From: a virus
Strand: one strand, 5' to 3'
Virus record (IMG/VR): IMGVR_UViG_3300042453_005404
Location: 62,001 to 126,000 of that record
DNA length: 64,000 nt
Under the pieces are notes generated by a model that was not told the origin of the DNA, did not search any database, and was given only the letters and a program-made list of their open reading frames with translations. Position numbers and translations under genes: made by a program. Shown here one piece after another: positions 28,872 through 37,415 of this stretch (position 1 is its first letter; every line of letters begins with the position of its first letter).

Positions 28872-30661
28872 TGACAGTAACAATAGGCGAATCTTTACCT
28901 TCTTTACCGGTAACCGTTGCAGACGTACCAGAGATTACAACGTTTGAAGCAACGTTTTTCTATAATTTTTATCGACCGGATGAACTTATCAATTCAAGCG
29001 TGGCAACTGCTGCTCAACCAAACACTGTTGATTTTTCTAGAAACGTTCCTCGTTATGTTCGTCTTTCATGGAACAAAGTAAACGTTACCTCGGGTGATGT
29101 TAGCAGGCAAGAATTTGTCAACATATCGATTGCTGCAAATGCAGACAAGATTCTAAATGAAGACGATTTGTCTCTAGCTTACTTTGATACGTTCAACCAA
29201 CAAGAATCAAGCTTTAAAACTCAGCAACAATTGTACTTAAGCCGTTTGCTTGCGCAAATCAACTACAATCGTGTTGATATAGGACTAACAGATGCAATAA
29301 GAGCATTGCATGAAACAACAAGCGAAAACGTTACTCAAGAATATCTTAATTCCAATTTAAATTATGCCAGAGCCAGAACACCACCGGATGGTGAAAACAC
29401 AACCATCATGCCTGTATCAAACAAAGTTTTTGGTACTTTGTTTCATGAAAAACTTGTAAACGATTCCATGATTGGTATCACACCAAATATGGTTAGCGGC
29501 CTCGATAATTTGTTTGCAACACAACATTCAATCAAAGCATACGCAAACAGATTAAATGGCTCGCAATATGATCTTTCGTTAGAAAATCCAATAACAACAA
29601 CAGTTAGTGAATTGCAAACTGATTTTGGTTTAGTCTTTCAATCAACTGGATATGTTATTGATCGATATCGCAGACTCAGCAGCGGAGAACTTGTAGAACG
29701 AACAACATTTTATGTCGAAAACCCAGATACCACAGAGTTTTTTGACACAAAAGTACTTTATAATCAACGTTATGTGTATGACATAAAATCGATTACAGCT
29801 TTGCAAACATTAACTTTTGATCCAAATCTTCGTGTTAATGTTATATCAACGTTTTTGGTGGGCGGTAAGTTCAGAAGAACTTATGTGCTTTGTGAAGACA
29901 CTACACCACCCGAGCCTCCAACCGACTTTTTCATTCGCTGGGATTACGGTTTAAAGAAGCCTGTTCTTACATGGAACTTTCCCATAGACACAAGAAGGCA
30001 CATTAAATATTTTCAAGTGTTTAGACGAAAAAATGTTGGTGATGTTAGGCCAGCGCAACTTCCATTCGAACTTGTAAGAATGTACGATTTCAACGATTTA
30101 CAAAATGCGTTTGGAACATATTTTGTTTCTCCAGCGCCGGGAAGCTCAGGTTTGTTTCAATTCATACGAGGCGAAGCAAATATCGATGCAAACGTTGTTA
30201 TAAACCAATCAACAATAACAAGCTTGGATGTTTTTTCTCCAACATGTTACATTGACGAAGATTTCGATAAAAACACTTATTACATATACGCTGTTGCTTG
30301 CGTTGATGCACATGGAATAACAAGCAACTATAGCAATCAAATTGGCATAAAGTTTGATAAGCAACGCAACACAATTGATCGAATGGATGTATCAGCACCA
30401 AACGCACCAAAGCCTTACCCAAACCTGTATTTGAACAAAGATGCATTTGTTGACACAATAAAAAACGAAGGTTATTCTCAAATGACTGTTGTGTTTAACC
30501 CAGAATACTATGAACTAACTCCCCGAGCGAACGGTGGCGGAGACATGAGAATTCTAAACTTTGGACCTCAAAACAAATATCGAATTCAATTGATCAACAC
30601 AGACTTACAAACCGATCAATTTGTTGATATAACAGTTACGGATGACAGAAATCCGGTTTGA
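28871..30661 (+). CDS. tail protein with fibronectin-III-like domain
   Basis: 596 residues; the ATG overlaps the previous stop (TAATG). Residues about 345-500 (EPPTDFFIRWDYGLKKPVLT, KYFQVFRRKNVGD, NTYYIYAVACVDAHGITSNY) form an FnIII-like sandwich. The N-terminal third is helical. The FnIII domain is related in style to the C-terminus of the protein at 22802. It probably sits on the tail or baseplate surface. Confidence 0.6.
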   Translation: MTVTIGESLPSLPVTVADVPEITTFEATFFYNFYRPDELINSSVATAAQPNTVDFSRNVPRYVRLSWNKVNVTSGDVSRQEFVNISIAANADKILNEDDLSLAYFDTFNQQESSFKTQQQLYLSRLLAQINYNRVDIGLTDAIRALHETTSENVTQEYLNSNLNYARARTPPDGENTTIMPVSNKVFGTLFHEKLVNDSMIGITPNMVSGLDNLFATQHSIKAYANRLNGSQYDLSLENPITTTVSELQTDFGLVFQSTGYVIDRYRRLSSGELVERTTFYVENPDTTEFFDTKVLYNQRYVYDIKSITALQTLTFDPNLRVNVISTFLVGGKFRRTYVLCEDTTPPEPPTDFFIRWDYGLKKPVLTWNFPIDTRRHIKYFQVFRRKNVGDVRPAQLPFELVRMYDFNDLQNAFGTYFVSPAPGSSGLFQFIRGEANIDANVVINQSTITSLDVFSPTCYIDEDFDKNTYYIYAVACVDAHGITSNYSNQIGIKFDKQRNTIDRMDVSAPNAPKPYPNLYLNKDAFVDTIKNEGYSQMTVVFNPEYYELTPRANGGGDMRILNFGPQNKYRIQLINTDLQTDQFVDITVTDDRNPV

Positions 30662-30696
30662 ACCATAACTACTAGTATACGAAAAGGAACTAAACA

Positions 30697-31407
30697 ATGG
30701 GTTTTTTGCAACAAGATACCAACAACATTATCGTGGATGCCGTTCTTACGGATGTAGGGCGTCAAAAGCTAGCTGCTGGCACATTCAATGTTATCAAGTT
30801 TGCTGCTGGTGATGATGAAGTAGACTACGGAATGATTGTTCGCTACGGTAGAACTGTAGGTCAAGAAAAGATCGAAAAGAACACACCAGTTTTTGAAGCA
30901 ATAACCAATAACAAACTAGCTTTGGTGCATCCTTTGGTGTCATTGCCTGATCCAAACCGTTACACGATGCCTCTTTTTACACTTTCTGCAACAGCCGGTT
31001 TAACTGACAATACTTTGGCTCTTGGTGTTAACAGCACAACCAGCACCGCTCCTCAACAACAAAACGTTACTGTTCAACAAACTCTTACAGGAGGAGAAAC
31101 AGTTCCACAAGAACTGGTAGATAATCAGTTTTTGGTTGTGTGCGACGATAGATTCTTGTTTATTGCAGGAAGCACTCCTGTTATTGATCGTAACCGTATG
31201 GCAACATATATTCTTACAAGAAACAGCACACCAAGTTCTCAAGGTGGAGCAAGCGTAAGCATTCCAATCACCGCAAAAGCTATTACAAATGCTCAGTTTC
31301 TCATATATGGACAACCCAGCAACAAAAACAATATCAGAACAGTTGTAAGAGTAACAGGTATGAGCAGCGGTGCCGTAAAAGAGTTTGTTGCTTCTATTAC
31401 CAAGTGA
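30697..31407 (+). CDS. virion structural protein with N-terminal TDxGRxxL module (second copy)
   Basis: 236 residues; SD AAAAGGAAC. The N-terminus (IIVDAVLTDVGRQKLAAGTF, then NVIKFAAGDDEVDYG) shares the TD-x-GR-x-x-L-x-x-G-x-F pattern with the protein at 21650. The C-terminal half is a small beta domain. The shared module suggests both attach to the same virion partner. Confidence 0.6.
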   Translation: MGFLQQDTNNIIVDAVLTDVGRQKLAAGTFNVIKFAAGDDEVDYGMIVRYGRTVGQEKIEKNTPVFEAITNNKLALVHPLVSLPDPNRYTMPLFTLSATAGLTDNTLALGVNSTTSTAPQQQNVTVQQTLTGGETVPQELVDNQFLVVCDDRFLFIAGSTPVIDRNRMATYILTRNSTPSSQGGASVSIPITAKAITNAQFLIYGQPSNKNNIRTVVRVTGMSSGAVKEFVASITK

Positions 31408-31427
31408 AATAAAAGGATCATACCAAA

Positions 31428-32675
31428 ATGGCTACATTTGAATTTTTCAATGCTCAAACAGATAAAAAAACTCAAGGTGATGTACTTGAACAACTTATCG
31501 ATGTTATCGGTAACGATGTGTCATCTTCCGTAACAAGAAGAAAATATCAAGTTTGGGTAACAGGTTCTGGAACTGGTCCCGGTGTTACGTCTTCTCTTTT
31601 CCAAACGATATTCGACCAAGATTATACCCTTCAAACTGCAAACCCCGTATTCGATGCAACAATCGGTTTGCACACAAGCTCACTTCTTGTGCAAACAATA
31701 ACAACATCATACGACGCAATAAACGATCAATATTACTTTCCAAGCACATCTTTGATGATGCGTGAAAAAATCGATATATATCGTACCTTTGCCCAACAAC
31801 TTCTTGGTAACGACACAAAACCTTTTACATTTATTTCTGGAAGCTTTAACGGAACATCTGTTGTTGGCTCTTCAATCAAAGAAGCTTTGTTCTTTTCGTT
31901 TAAACGTTTGTTTTCAAGAGATCAACTTAAAAACGATACGTATGCTCTTAGAATGTTTTATAGCGGATCAGCCATTTCTCCAACTCCTAGCGATTTGTCT
32001 TCAAGCGGTACAGCAGAAAATATTTATACCGATCTTGGTTCGTCAACAAACCGAGTGCAATTGCCCGGTGGCTTTGTTGGAACTCTTGTTGACACAGCAA
32101 CAACAAATGCAGTTGGACTTATTTGGCACGATCAAGGCATTATCGTGTTGGACGCCAGCAAGGTTTTTGACCCAACTCAAACAATCACAGGTTCCATTCA
32201 AAGCGTTACAACATTAACCGAACCGTTTAATGGTTCTCTTTTATACAGCGGTACAGGTGCCGTTAATGCATTGTTTGCTAGCGCATCCATTGATGATGTT
32301 CTAGACTATGTTTGTTCCACTCGTTTCACTGGATCAGATGCAACAGTGATGGCTTTCCAAAACCAAACAAACATCAACTCCAGTGTGTACTTCTGTAAGT
32401 TCTCTGCTGATAGATTCAACTACTCCAGCAATCCAACTTACACAGACAATGATGGACGTATTGTTGTAATAGATGCAGGCCAAGAAGACATTCAACGCAG
32501 CTTTGCATTCATCACAAGCATTGGTTTGTATGATGCTGACAACAATCTTTTGGCTGTAGCAAAAACCTCACGGCCTATTTTGAAAAATTTTCAGAGAGAA
32601 TATACTGTAAAGGTACGTTTGGACTACGCTCGTAAGAAAAACATTCGTTTTTGTTCGAAAAAATCGTCAAAATAG
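31428..32675 (+). CDS. virion structural protein with C-terminal tail module
   Basis: 415 residues; SD AAAAGGATC. The last 90 residues (RIVVIDAGQEDIQRSFAFIT, SIGLYDADNNLLAVAKTSRP, ILKNF, YTVKVRLDYA) match the C-terminus of the protein at 33086 (YVYITDLYLHDDNLNVIAKT, KMAQPVLK, KFTVKMDF), a terminal module widespread in marine myophage tail proteins. The two genes are separated only by the metalloprotease gene, suggesting it was inserted between an original pair. Confidence 0.6.
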   Translation: MATFEFFNAQTDKKTQGDVLEQLIDVIGNDVSSSVTRRKYQVWVTGSGTGPGVTSSLFQTIFDQDYTLQTANPVFDATIGLHTSSLLVQTITTSYDAINDQYYFPSTSLMMREKIDIYRTFAQQLLGNDTKPFTFISGSFNGTSVVGSSIKEALFFSFKRLFSRDQLKNDTYALRMFYSGSAISPTPSDLSSSGTAENIYTDLGSSTNRVQLPGGFVGTLVDTATTNAVGLIWHDQGIIVLDASKVFDPTQTITGSIQSVTTLTEPFNGSLLYSGTGAVNALFASASIDDVLDYVCSTRFTGSDATVMAFQNQTNINSSVYFCKFSADRFNYSSNPTYTDNDGRIVVIDAGQEDIQRSFAFITSIGLYDADNNLLAVAKTSRPILKNFQREYTVKVRLDYARKKNIRFCSKKSSK

Positions 32676-32700
32676 CCATTTTTACAACAGCAAATCATTG

Positions 32701-32735
32701 TATATCCTCAATGGTATTTGCCATTGAGGGATATA
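32701..32735 (+). promoter_or_regulatory. hairpin that occludes the ribosome binding site of the metalloprotease gene
   Basis: TATATCCTCAATGG (32701-32714), a six-base loop, then CCATTGAGG, one bulged G and ATATA (32721-32735). The GAGGG at 32726-32730 is the only good Shine-Dalgarno for the ATG at 32740 (nine-base spacing) and lies in the 3' arm, so a folded transcript would hide it. The same structure followed by a U-rich stretch might also act as a weak terminator for the upstream gene. Confidence 0.6.
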
Positions 32736-32739
32736 TTTT

Positions 32740-33078
32740 ATGATTCTAAAAGTTGGCAATCGACGTTATAATATTGAGCAATGGTCTGATCAACAGATTG
32801 AAGAACTTACTGGAAAAGAAGCCAGTGAAGTTTGTGGGTTTACGGACTACTATCAAGGGAAGATCGTTATCAATAGTTGTATGGCAAAGGACGTTAGAGA
32901 AGAAACATTAATGCATGAGATATTGCATACTTTGCTGGATAACTCTGGGATAGAGGAAGTGTCGAGACAAGTTAAGGAAGGTGCAAACCTTTCTGAGTTA
33001 GTCGCTACCATTCTTGCTCCTAGATTACATTCGCTGATAAAAGAAAACAAAATGGAATACTTAGTTGAAAGTATTTAG
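32740..33078 (+). CDS. small HExxH zinc metalloprotease-like protein
   Basis: 112 residues. TLMHEILHTLLDNSG (about residues 64-78) contains the HExxH zinc site with downstream acidic residues, as in small SprT/ImmA-like or ArdC-related phage peptidase folds. The upstream IVINSC segment fits the edge strand before the active-site helix. No signal peptide. It interrupts a pair of related tail genes and its ribosome binding site lies in a hairpin, which suggests independent acquisition and late or conditional translation. The substrate is unknown: virion maturation or a host protein. Confidence 0.6.
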   Translation: MILKVGNRRYNIEQWSDQQIEELTGKEASEVCGFTDYYQGKIVINSCMAKDVREETLMHEILHTLLDNSGIEEVSRQVKEGANLSELVATILAPRLHSLIKENKMEYLVESI

Positions 33079-33085
33079 GTAATGT

Positions 33086-35512
33086 ATGTCTATTCAACGT
33101 TTTGAGCCGGGAGATATCGAGTTTTTTACGATTCAAACGGTTCCCAGCACAACCTTTGTTTCTAGTAGTACAGGAGTAACTGGCGCTGCTTACGTTTATC
33201 CTCGTCGTTCAAATGCGATGAAAGATTATTACGTTAACTGGGCTGCTGTATCGGGAGCACCCACAGGTTCCTTTCAACAAATCAATGACATAGACGACGT
33301 TATTGCTTTCGCAAAACAATCAGAAAATCCAACACAACTTAATACCAGAATAAAAGACTATCTTTCTGTTGTAAAAAATCAACCAAAAAGCATTAGAAAT
33401 CAACAAAAACAAGAAGTTGTAAGATTTACTCCGGGTGTAAACCTTAACTTGGATATGACACGCAAGTTTGTTACAACAAACGTGCTTATGCCTTATTACA
33501 GCTTGTTTGGTACCAACTACAACTTTGCATTCACCAACTATAACTCTTTAAACTTTCTTACAGCAAGTGGTTTACCAACAGGATCAGCTTTGCTTTATCC
33601 CGCTTCTGGTTCTGCTTCTGGCGTGGGAACTCTTGTGTCTTCCAGCTATATTCCTAGTGGAGCGTTTTCTTTTGATTTTTGGATCAATCCAAAATACACA
33701 ATCGACACACAAACAAGTGAGTTTAAAGCTGGAACGATTCTGCACTTTTCTGGAGCTTATGCTTTGTCTCTTATCTCTGGATCAAGTCGAGATTCAAATG
33801 GTTTAACAGATGGCTATCGATTGCTTTTACAACTCAGCAGTTCAGCAACTAGTTTACCCTCAACAATAAATCCAGCAAACACAACCGGTTTAAGCTTTGT
33901 TTCAAACGATAACTGCTTAACAAGAAACACATGGCATCATGTAACAGTAAGATGGGGAACAAACAGTTATAACTTTGGTAGTGGTTCGTTTATGGTTAAC
34001 GGAATAGAACAAGGTACATTCTATATTCCGTCTGCCAGTGTTGCTCCTAAACAACAAACCGGTAAAGCATTTCAGTCAATCCTAGCAGTTGGAAACTTTT
34101 TAGAAACACCAGAAACAGGTACAGCTGGTTGGTTCTTTTCTGATATAGCTCAAACACGATTTGGTGTTCCTGTTTCCGAACCTGCATTTCTCTTAAATCC
34201 ACCAAACTATGATGAACCTCCAGCATATAAACTTGCACACCCTCTCAATGCAGAAGTGCATGAACTGAAAATCTATAACAAGTATCTTAGCCAAAATGAA
34301 ATAGCCTCAAGAAGCCTATCAGGAGCTCCATTAGGCGATCCAAATCTATTGTTCTATCTTCCCCCGCTATTCACAAAAGAATCGCCTACAAGGGCTGTAG
34401 ATAATACCGCCGCAGCCCTCGGAGGTGTGCTAGTGCATCCTTTCCAATGCATTGATGGAACAACCCAACATCCATTCAATGTCGATCTTAGCTTTGATAC
34501 AGGTGGACACTACATCAACCTAGAAAACTACACAAGAGACTTTGCTTCAGGAAACTATCCAAGACTGATAAACCTCACTGGAAGTGCTCTTGTTGGCAAC
34601 ACACAACAACTAACCGCAAATCAGTTTCTTTACAACACAGGCTCAGTTCGTAAAAACAGCTTAACTATTCTGCCAAACGATAACGGTCAGTTCACACCAA
34701 ACTATTATCAGTTACTAAACACACTTAGTTCAAGTGCGTTCGTTACCGATAAGGGCCAACAAGCCTTTAACTTGGTTACACTGCGAAATATGTATTCGTT
34801 GGAATCAATCTATGATCTTGTACCTCCAACTAGCGGAAGTGCAACTCTTAACACCGATCTAAATCCAAGAAGTATTATCGCTGCACTGTCTGGATTTGAT
34901 GTAACAAGTTCTCTTGGAACTCTTAACCCCCAACGCACGCCAACTATTCTTCAACGCACACAAGAAAACGGAAGTTTACAAGTTGTTATCTTTGACATAT
35001 CCAACTTGTTCTATGGCAACAAAATAGCTCCAAACACCTTTACAATCACCGATACAAACGTATCAAACAGTTATGGCAAGGTTGGTATCACTCTAAAAGA
35101 TGATGGCTTTGGAAGTCTTTATCGTGCTGATTGTTCTGGTTCACAAGCTTTAAACAACTCTGTTGGCAACATCTTTTATGACAACGGTATTGTGCTAATC
35201 AAAAATCCAAGCCTTTATTGGTTTGGAGAAAACGGTTTTGAATGCACCTTTCAAGGTGAACGTAACATCCACGTTATGAAGGCAGATTTGTACGCTAACC
35301 CTCTTGAACTTGTAAGCTCCAGTAATCCAAGTTGGAATCGTGACTTGGAAGCAACAGACTTTGCTAGTGATTTTGATAAGCGTTATGTGTATATCACCGA
35401 TCTATATCTTCATGACGATAATCTCAATGTCATCGCAAAGACAAAAATGGCTCAACCGGTTTTGAAACGTTCCGGCGATAAGCTCAAGTTTACGGTTAAG
35501 ATGGACTTTTGA
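33086..35512 (+). CDS. large tail protein with LamG-like domain and C-terminal tail module
   Basis: 808 residues. A LamG/concanavalin-like domain spans about residues 190-430 (GAFSFDFWINPKYTIDTQ, TWHHVTVRWG, AEVHELKIYNKYLSQNEIAS, DPNLLFYLP), usually a sugar-binding jelly roll. The C-terminus carries the same module as the protein at 31428. Two ATGs (33082 and 33086) are close together; 33086 is in frame. Probable tail fibre or peripheral baseplate protein involved in host surface contact. Confidence 0.65.
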   Translation: MSIQRFEPGDIEFFTIQTVPSTTFVSSSTGVTGAAYVYPRRSNAMKDYYVNWAAVSGAPTGSFQQINDIDDVIAFAKQSENPTQLNTRIKDYLSVVKNQPKSIRNQQKQEVVRFTPGVNLNLDMTRKFVTTNVLMPYYSLFGTNYNFAFTNYNSLNFLTASGLPTGSALLYPASGSASGVGTLVSSSYIPSGAFSFDFWINPKYTIDTQTSEFKAGTILHFSGAYALSLISGSSRDSNGLTDGYRLLLQLSSSATSLPSTINPANTTGLSFVSNDNCLTRNTWHHVTVRWGTNSYNFGSGSFMVNGIEQGTFYIPSASVAPKQQTGKAFQSILAVGNFLETPETGTAGWFFSDIAQTRFGVPVSEPAFLLNPPNYDEPPAYKLAHPLNAEVHELKIYNKYLSQNEIASRSLSGAPLGDPNLLFYLPPLFTKESPTRAVDNTAAALGGVLVHPFQCIDGTTQHPFNVDLSFDTGGHYINLENYTRDFASGNYPRLINLTGSALVGNTQQLTANQFLYNTGSVRKNSLTILPNDNGQFTPNYYQLLNTLSSSAFVTDKGQQAFNLVTLRNMYSLESIYDLVPPTSGSATLNTDLNPRSIIAALSGFDVTSSLGTLNPQRTPTILQRTQENGSLQVVIFDISNLFYGNKIAPNTFTITDTNVSNSYGKVGITLKDDGFGSLYRADCSGSQALNNSVGNIFYDNGIVLIKNPSLYWFGENGFECTFQGERNIHVMKADLYANPLELVSSSNPSWNRDLEATDFASDFDKRYVYITDLYLHDDNLNVIAKTKMAQPVLKRSGDKLKFTVKMDF

Positions 35513-35532
35513 TCTATACCCACTATTTATCA

Positions 35533-35556
35533 TCACCTATACTACAATAGAGGTGA
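35533..35556 (+). promoter_or_regulatory. hairpin over the ribosome binding site of the endonuclease gene
   Basis: TCACCT (35533-35538) pairs with AGGTGA (35551-35556) around a 12-base loop. The AGAGGTGA that includes the 3' arm is the Shine-Dalgarno for the ATG at 35560. Occlusion of the start region by a stem-loop is known for phage homing endonucleases such as T4 I-TevI; here it is inferred from sequence only. Confidence 0.5.
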
Positions 35557-35559
35557 AAA

Positions 35560-36543
35560 ATGATAATAGAAGACAGAGTTGAATCGATTGCTGGTAAGCC
35601 AAAACAAAAACACAGAGTTGTTGTTTACGAATGTGATTTTTGTCACATTATTTTTACTCCAAAAAAGCTTGAGTATAAGCAACTAAAAAACAAAAACCAC
35701 TACTGTAAGCTTGAGTGTGCGTATGCTCATCGGAGATCGATGGAAAAAAGCTATAAAGCTTCTCCTAGAAAAGCAGAAGTTGAATGTTTTTATTGCAAGA
35801 AAGTTGTCCTGCAATGGAAAAATCAGATTGCTAAGTTCGAACATCATTTTTGTAGCAAACCTTGCCGTGGCGCAGCGATTAGAGAAGGTTTGATTGCTAA
35901 TAATGCACGAATGGATGAAGGAATAAAACAGAAGCTTCGTGAAGCTGCTTTGGAGAGATATAAGGACAAAGAAAATCATCCTATGCTTGGCAAGCATCAC
36001 ACAGAAGAAGCCAGAGAAAAAATTTCAAAACATCATAAAGAAACAGGTTGTTTCAACGGAGAAAAAAACCCTATGTATGGCAAAAACCATACAACAGAAA
36101 CCAGACAGAAAATGTCGGAGATCGTATCTTCTGAGATGATATCAGGCAAACGTAGGGCTTACGGGAAGAACTTCCATGAAAAGGGATATATTTTTTCTGA
36201 GAAGTTGAGCAAAGAAGTTTTCTATAAATCGTCTTGGGAAAAAGCAACGGTTGAATGGCTGGAAAAAGAAATAACAGTGAAAACGTTCACGTATGAGCCA
36301 TTTGCAATCACTTATAAACTAAATGAAGGAAACAGAGAGCACGTTCGCCGTTACATTCCAGATTTTCTCGTTGAATATGTCGATGGTCGCAAAGAACTTT
36401 GGGAAATCAAACCAGCAGTTTATTCAGAATCAGCCAAAGTAAAACAAAAACAGTCAGCTGCTGAAGAGTATTGCCAAACACATGGCATCGATGCTTATAA
36501 GCTACTGACAAAGCAATCATTAGAAGAGATGAACATCCTCTGA
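35560..36543 (+). CDS. free-standing homing-type endonuclease with NUMOD3 motifs
   Basis: 327 residues. The N-terminus has two Cys-rich zinc-finger-like units (CDFCHIIF, CKLEC; CFYCKKVV, CSKPC). Residues about 135-190 contain two NUMOD3-type repeats (HPMLGKHHTEEAREKIS; NPMYGKNHTTETRQKMS), DNA-binding modules of homing endonucleases. The C-terminus (SSWEKATVEWLEKE, RRYIPDFLVEYVDGRKELWE, IKP) fits a PD-(D/E)xK Vsr/TnsA-like nuclease as in the EDxHD group. It lies between tail genes and accessory genes, the usual place for a mobile free-standing nuclease. Confidence 0.75.
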   Translation: MIIEDRVESIAGKPKQKHRVVVYECDFCHIIFTPKKLEYKQLKNKNHYCKLECAYAHRRSMEKSYKASPRKAEVECFYCKKVVLQWKNQIAKFEHHFCSKPCRGAAIREGLIANNARMDEGIKQKLREAALERYKDKENHPMLGKHHTEEAREKISKHHKETGCFNGEKNPMYGKNHTTETRQKMSEIVSSEMISGKRRAYGKNFHEKGYIFSEKLSKEVFYKSSWEKATVEWLEKEITVKTFTYEPFAITYKLNEGNREHVRRYIPDFLVEYVDGRKELWEIKPAVYSESAKVKQKQSAAEEYCQTHGIDAYKLLTKQSLEEMNIL

Positions 36544-36646
36544 GTTGATGTAACTAGCCCTTGAGATAAAATCCTTCCCTTCAAAAAGAAGAATGACTGT
36601 CTTTACACTCTTCTATTGGTTATCTTCCACACCGCTACTTATGGTT

Positions 36647-37378
36647 ATGATTAGATTATATCATTTTTTATTTGAGAACACACAACAGACTGTTTTTATA
36701 AATGCGTTGAAAACATTCATGGAAAAAAACCCAGATTCAATATTGACCAATGCAATCGGTGATCCACAAGAGTTTTACGAAGCCAACAAGAATAAAATTG
36801 ATGGTATACTGAGCGACACTACCAACTTCAGCTTTCTTGGTGCTGGAATGAATGGTGCTGCGTTCAATCTTGGTGATAGAGTGCTAAAGTTACAACAACA
36901 AGATATTCGAGCAAAAAAAATCTTAAAAACTTACAGCGGCAAAGAAAAAAAAGGTTTGCACTATCCCATGATATACGATCATGGTACCTTGATTGCTCCA
37001 ACAACCAAAAAATCGATTGATTATACTGTTTTAGAAAAGTTTGAAACCAGCTTTGTTAAAGATCCTGATATAAGATGGCTGATTGACAGACTTGTTTTAA
37101 CAACCAACATGAAAATCACACAGCAAAACCCAGCCACAAAAAAACCTTATACCCAAGATGAACTAAAAGAAACAATAAAAAACAGTATACTCAACAATGA
37201 GCGAGCAAGCGAAATATACCCAAAATTAACCGAAAAGCTAAGACTAAAAGCAGATTGGTTGGAACGTTTGATCGAGGATATGGTGGCTTTGCAAAATGAA
37301 GAAATTCTTGACAGTGTTGGCGCAAATCTAGGAGTGAGAAGATTAGGGTCTGAAGGTTATTTGGTTTTCTTTGACTGA
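36647..37378 (+). CDS. protein-kinase-fold-like protein, possible virion cargo
   Basis: 243 residues from the ATG at 36647. That start gives MIRLYHFLFE, similar to the N-termini of nearby accessory proteins; an upstream ATG at 36593 would add a hydrophobic 18-residue extension and has a better purine-rich leader, so the start is uncertain. FSFLGAGMNGAAFNLGDRVL followed by KLQ resembles a kinase glycine loop and the ATP-binding Lys. YTVLEKFE fits the hinge, and ANLGVRRLGSEGYLVFFD at the C-terminus fits a catalytic-loop Asn and metal-binding Asp. An active kinase is inferred, not proven. Confidence 0.45.
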   Translation: MIRLYHFLFENTQQTVFINALKTFMEKNPDSILTNAIGDPQEFYEANKNKIDGILSDTTNFSFLGAGMNGAAFNLGDRVLKLQQQDIRAKKILKTYSGKEKKGLHYPMIYDHGTLIAPTTKKSIDYTVLEKFETSFVKDPDIRWLIDRLVLTTNMKITQQNPATKKPYTQDELKETIKNSILNNERASEIYPKLTEKLRLKADWLERLIEDMVALQNEEILDSVGANLGVRRLGSEGYLVFFD

Positions 37379-37415
37379 GGTGTTGTCCACGATTCAACTA
37401 TATATATTATATCGT

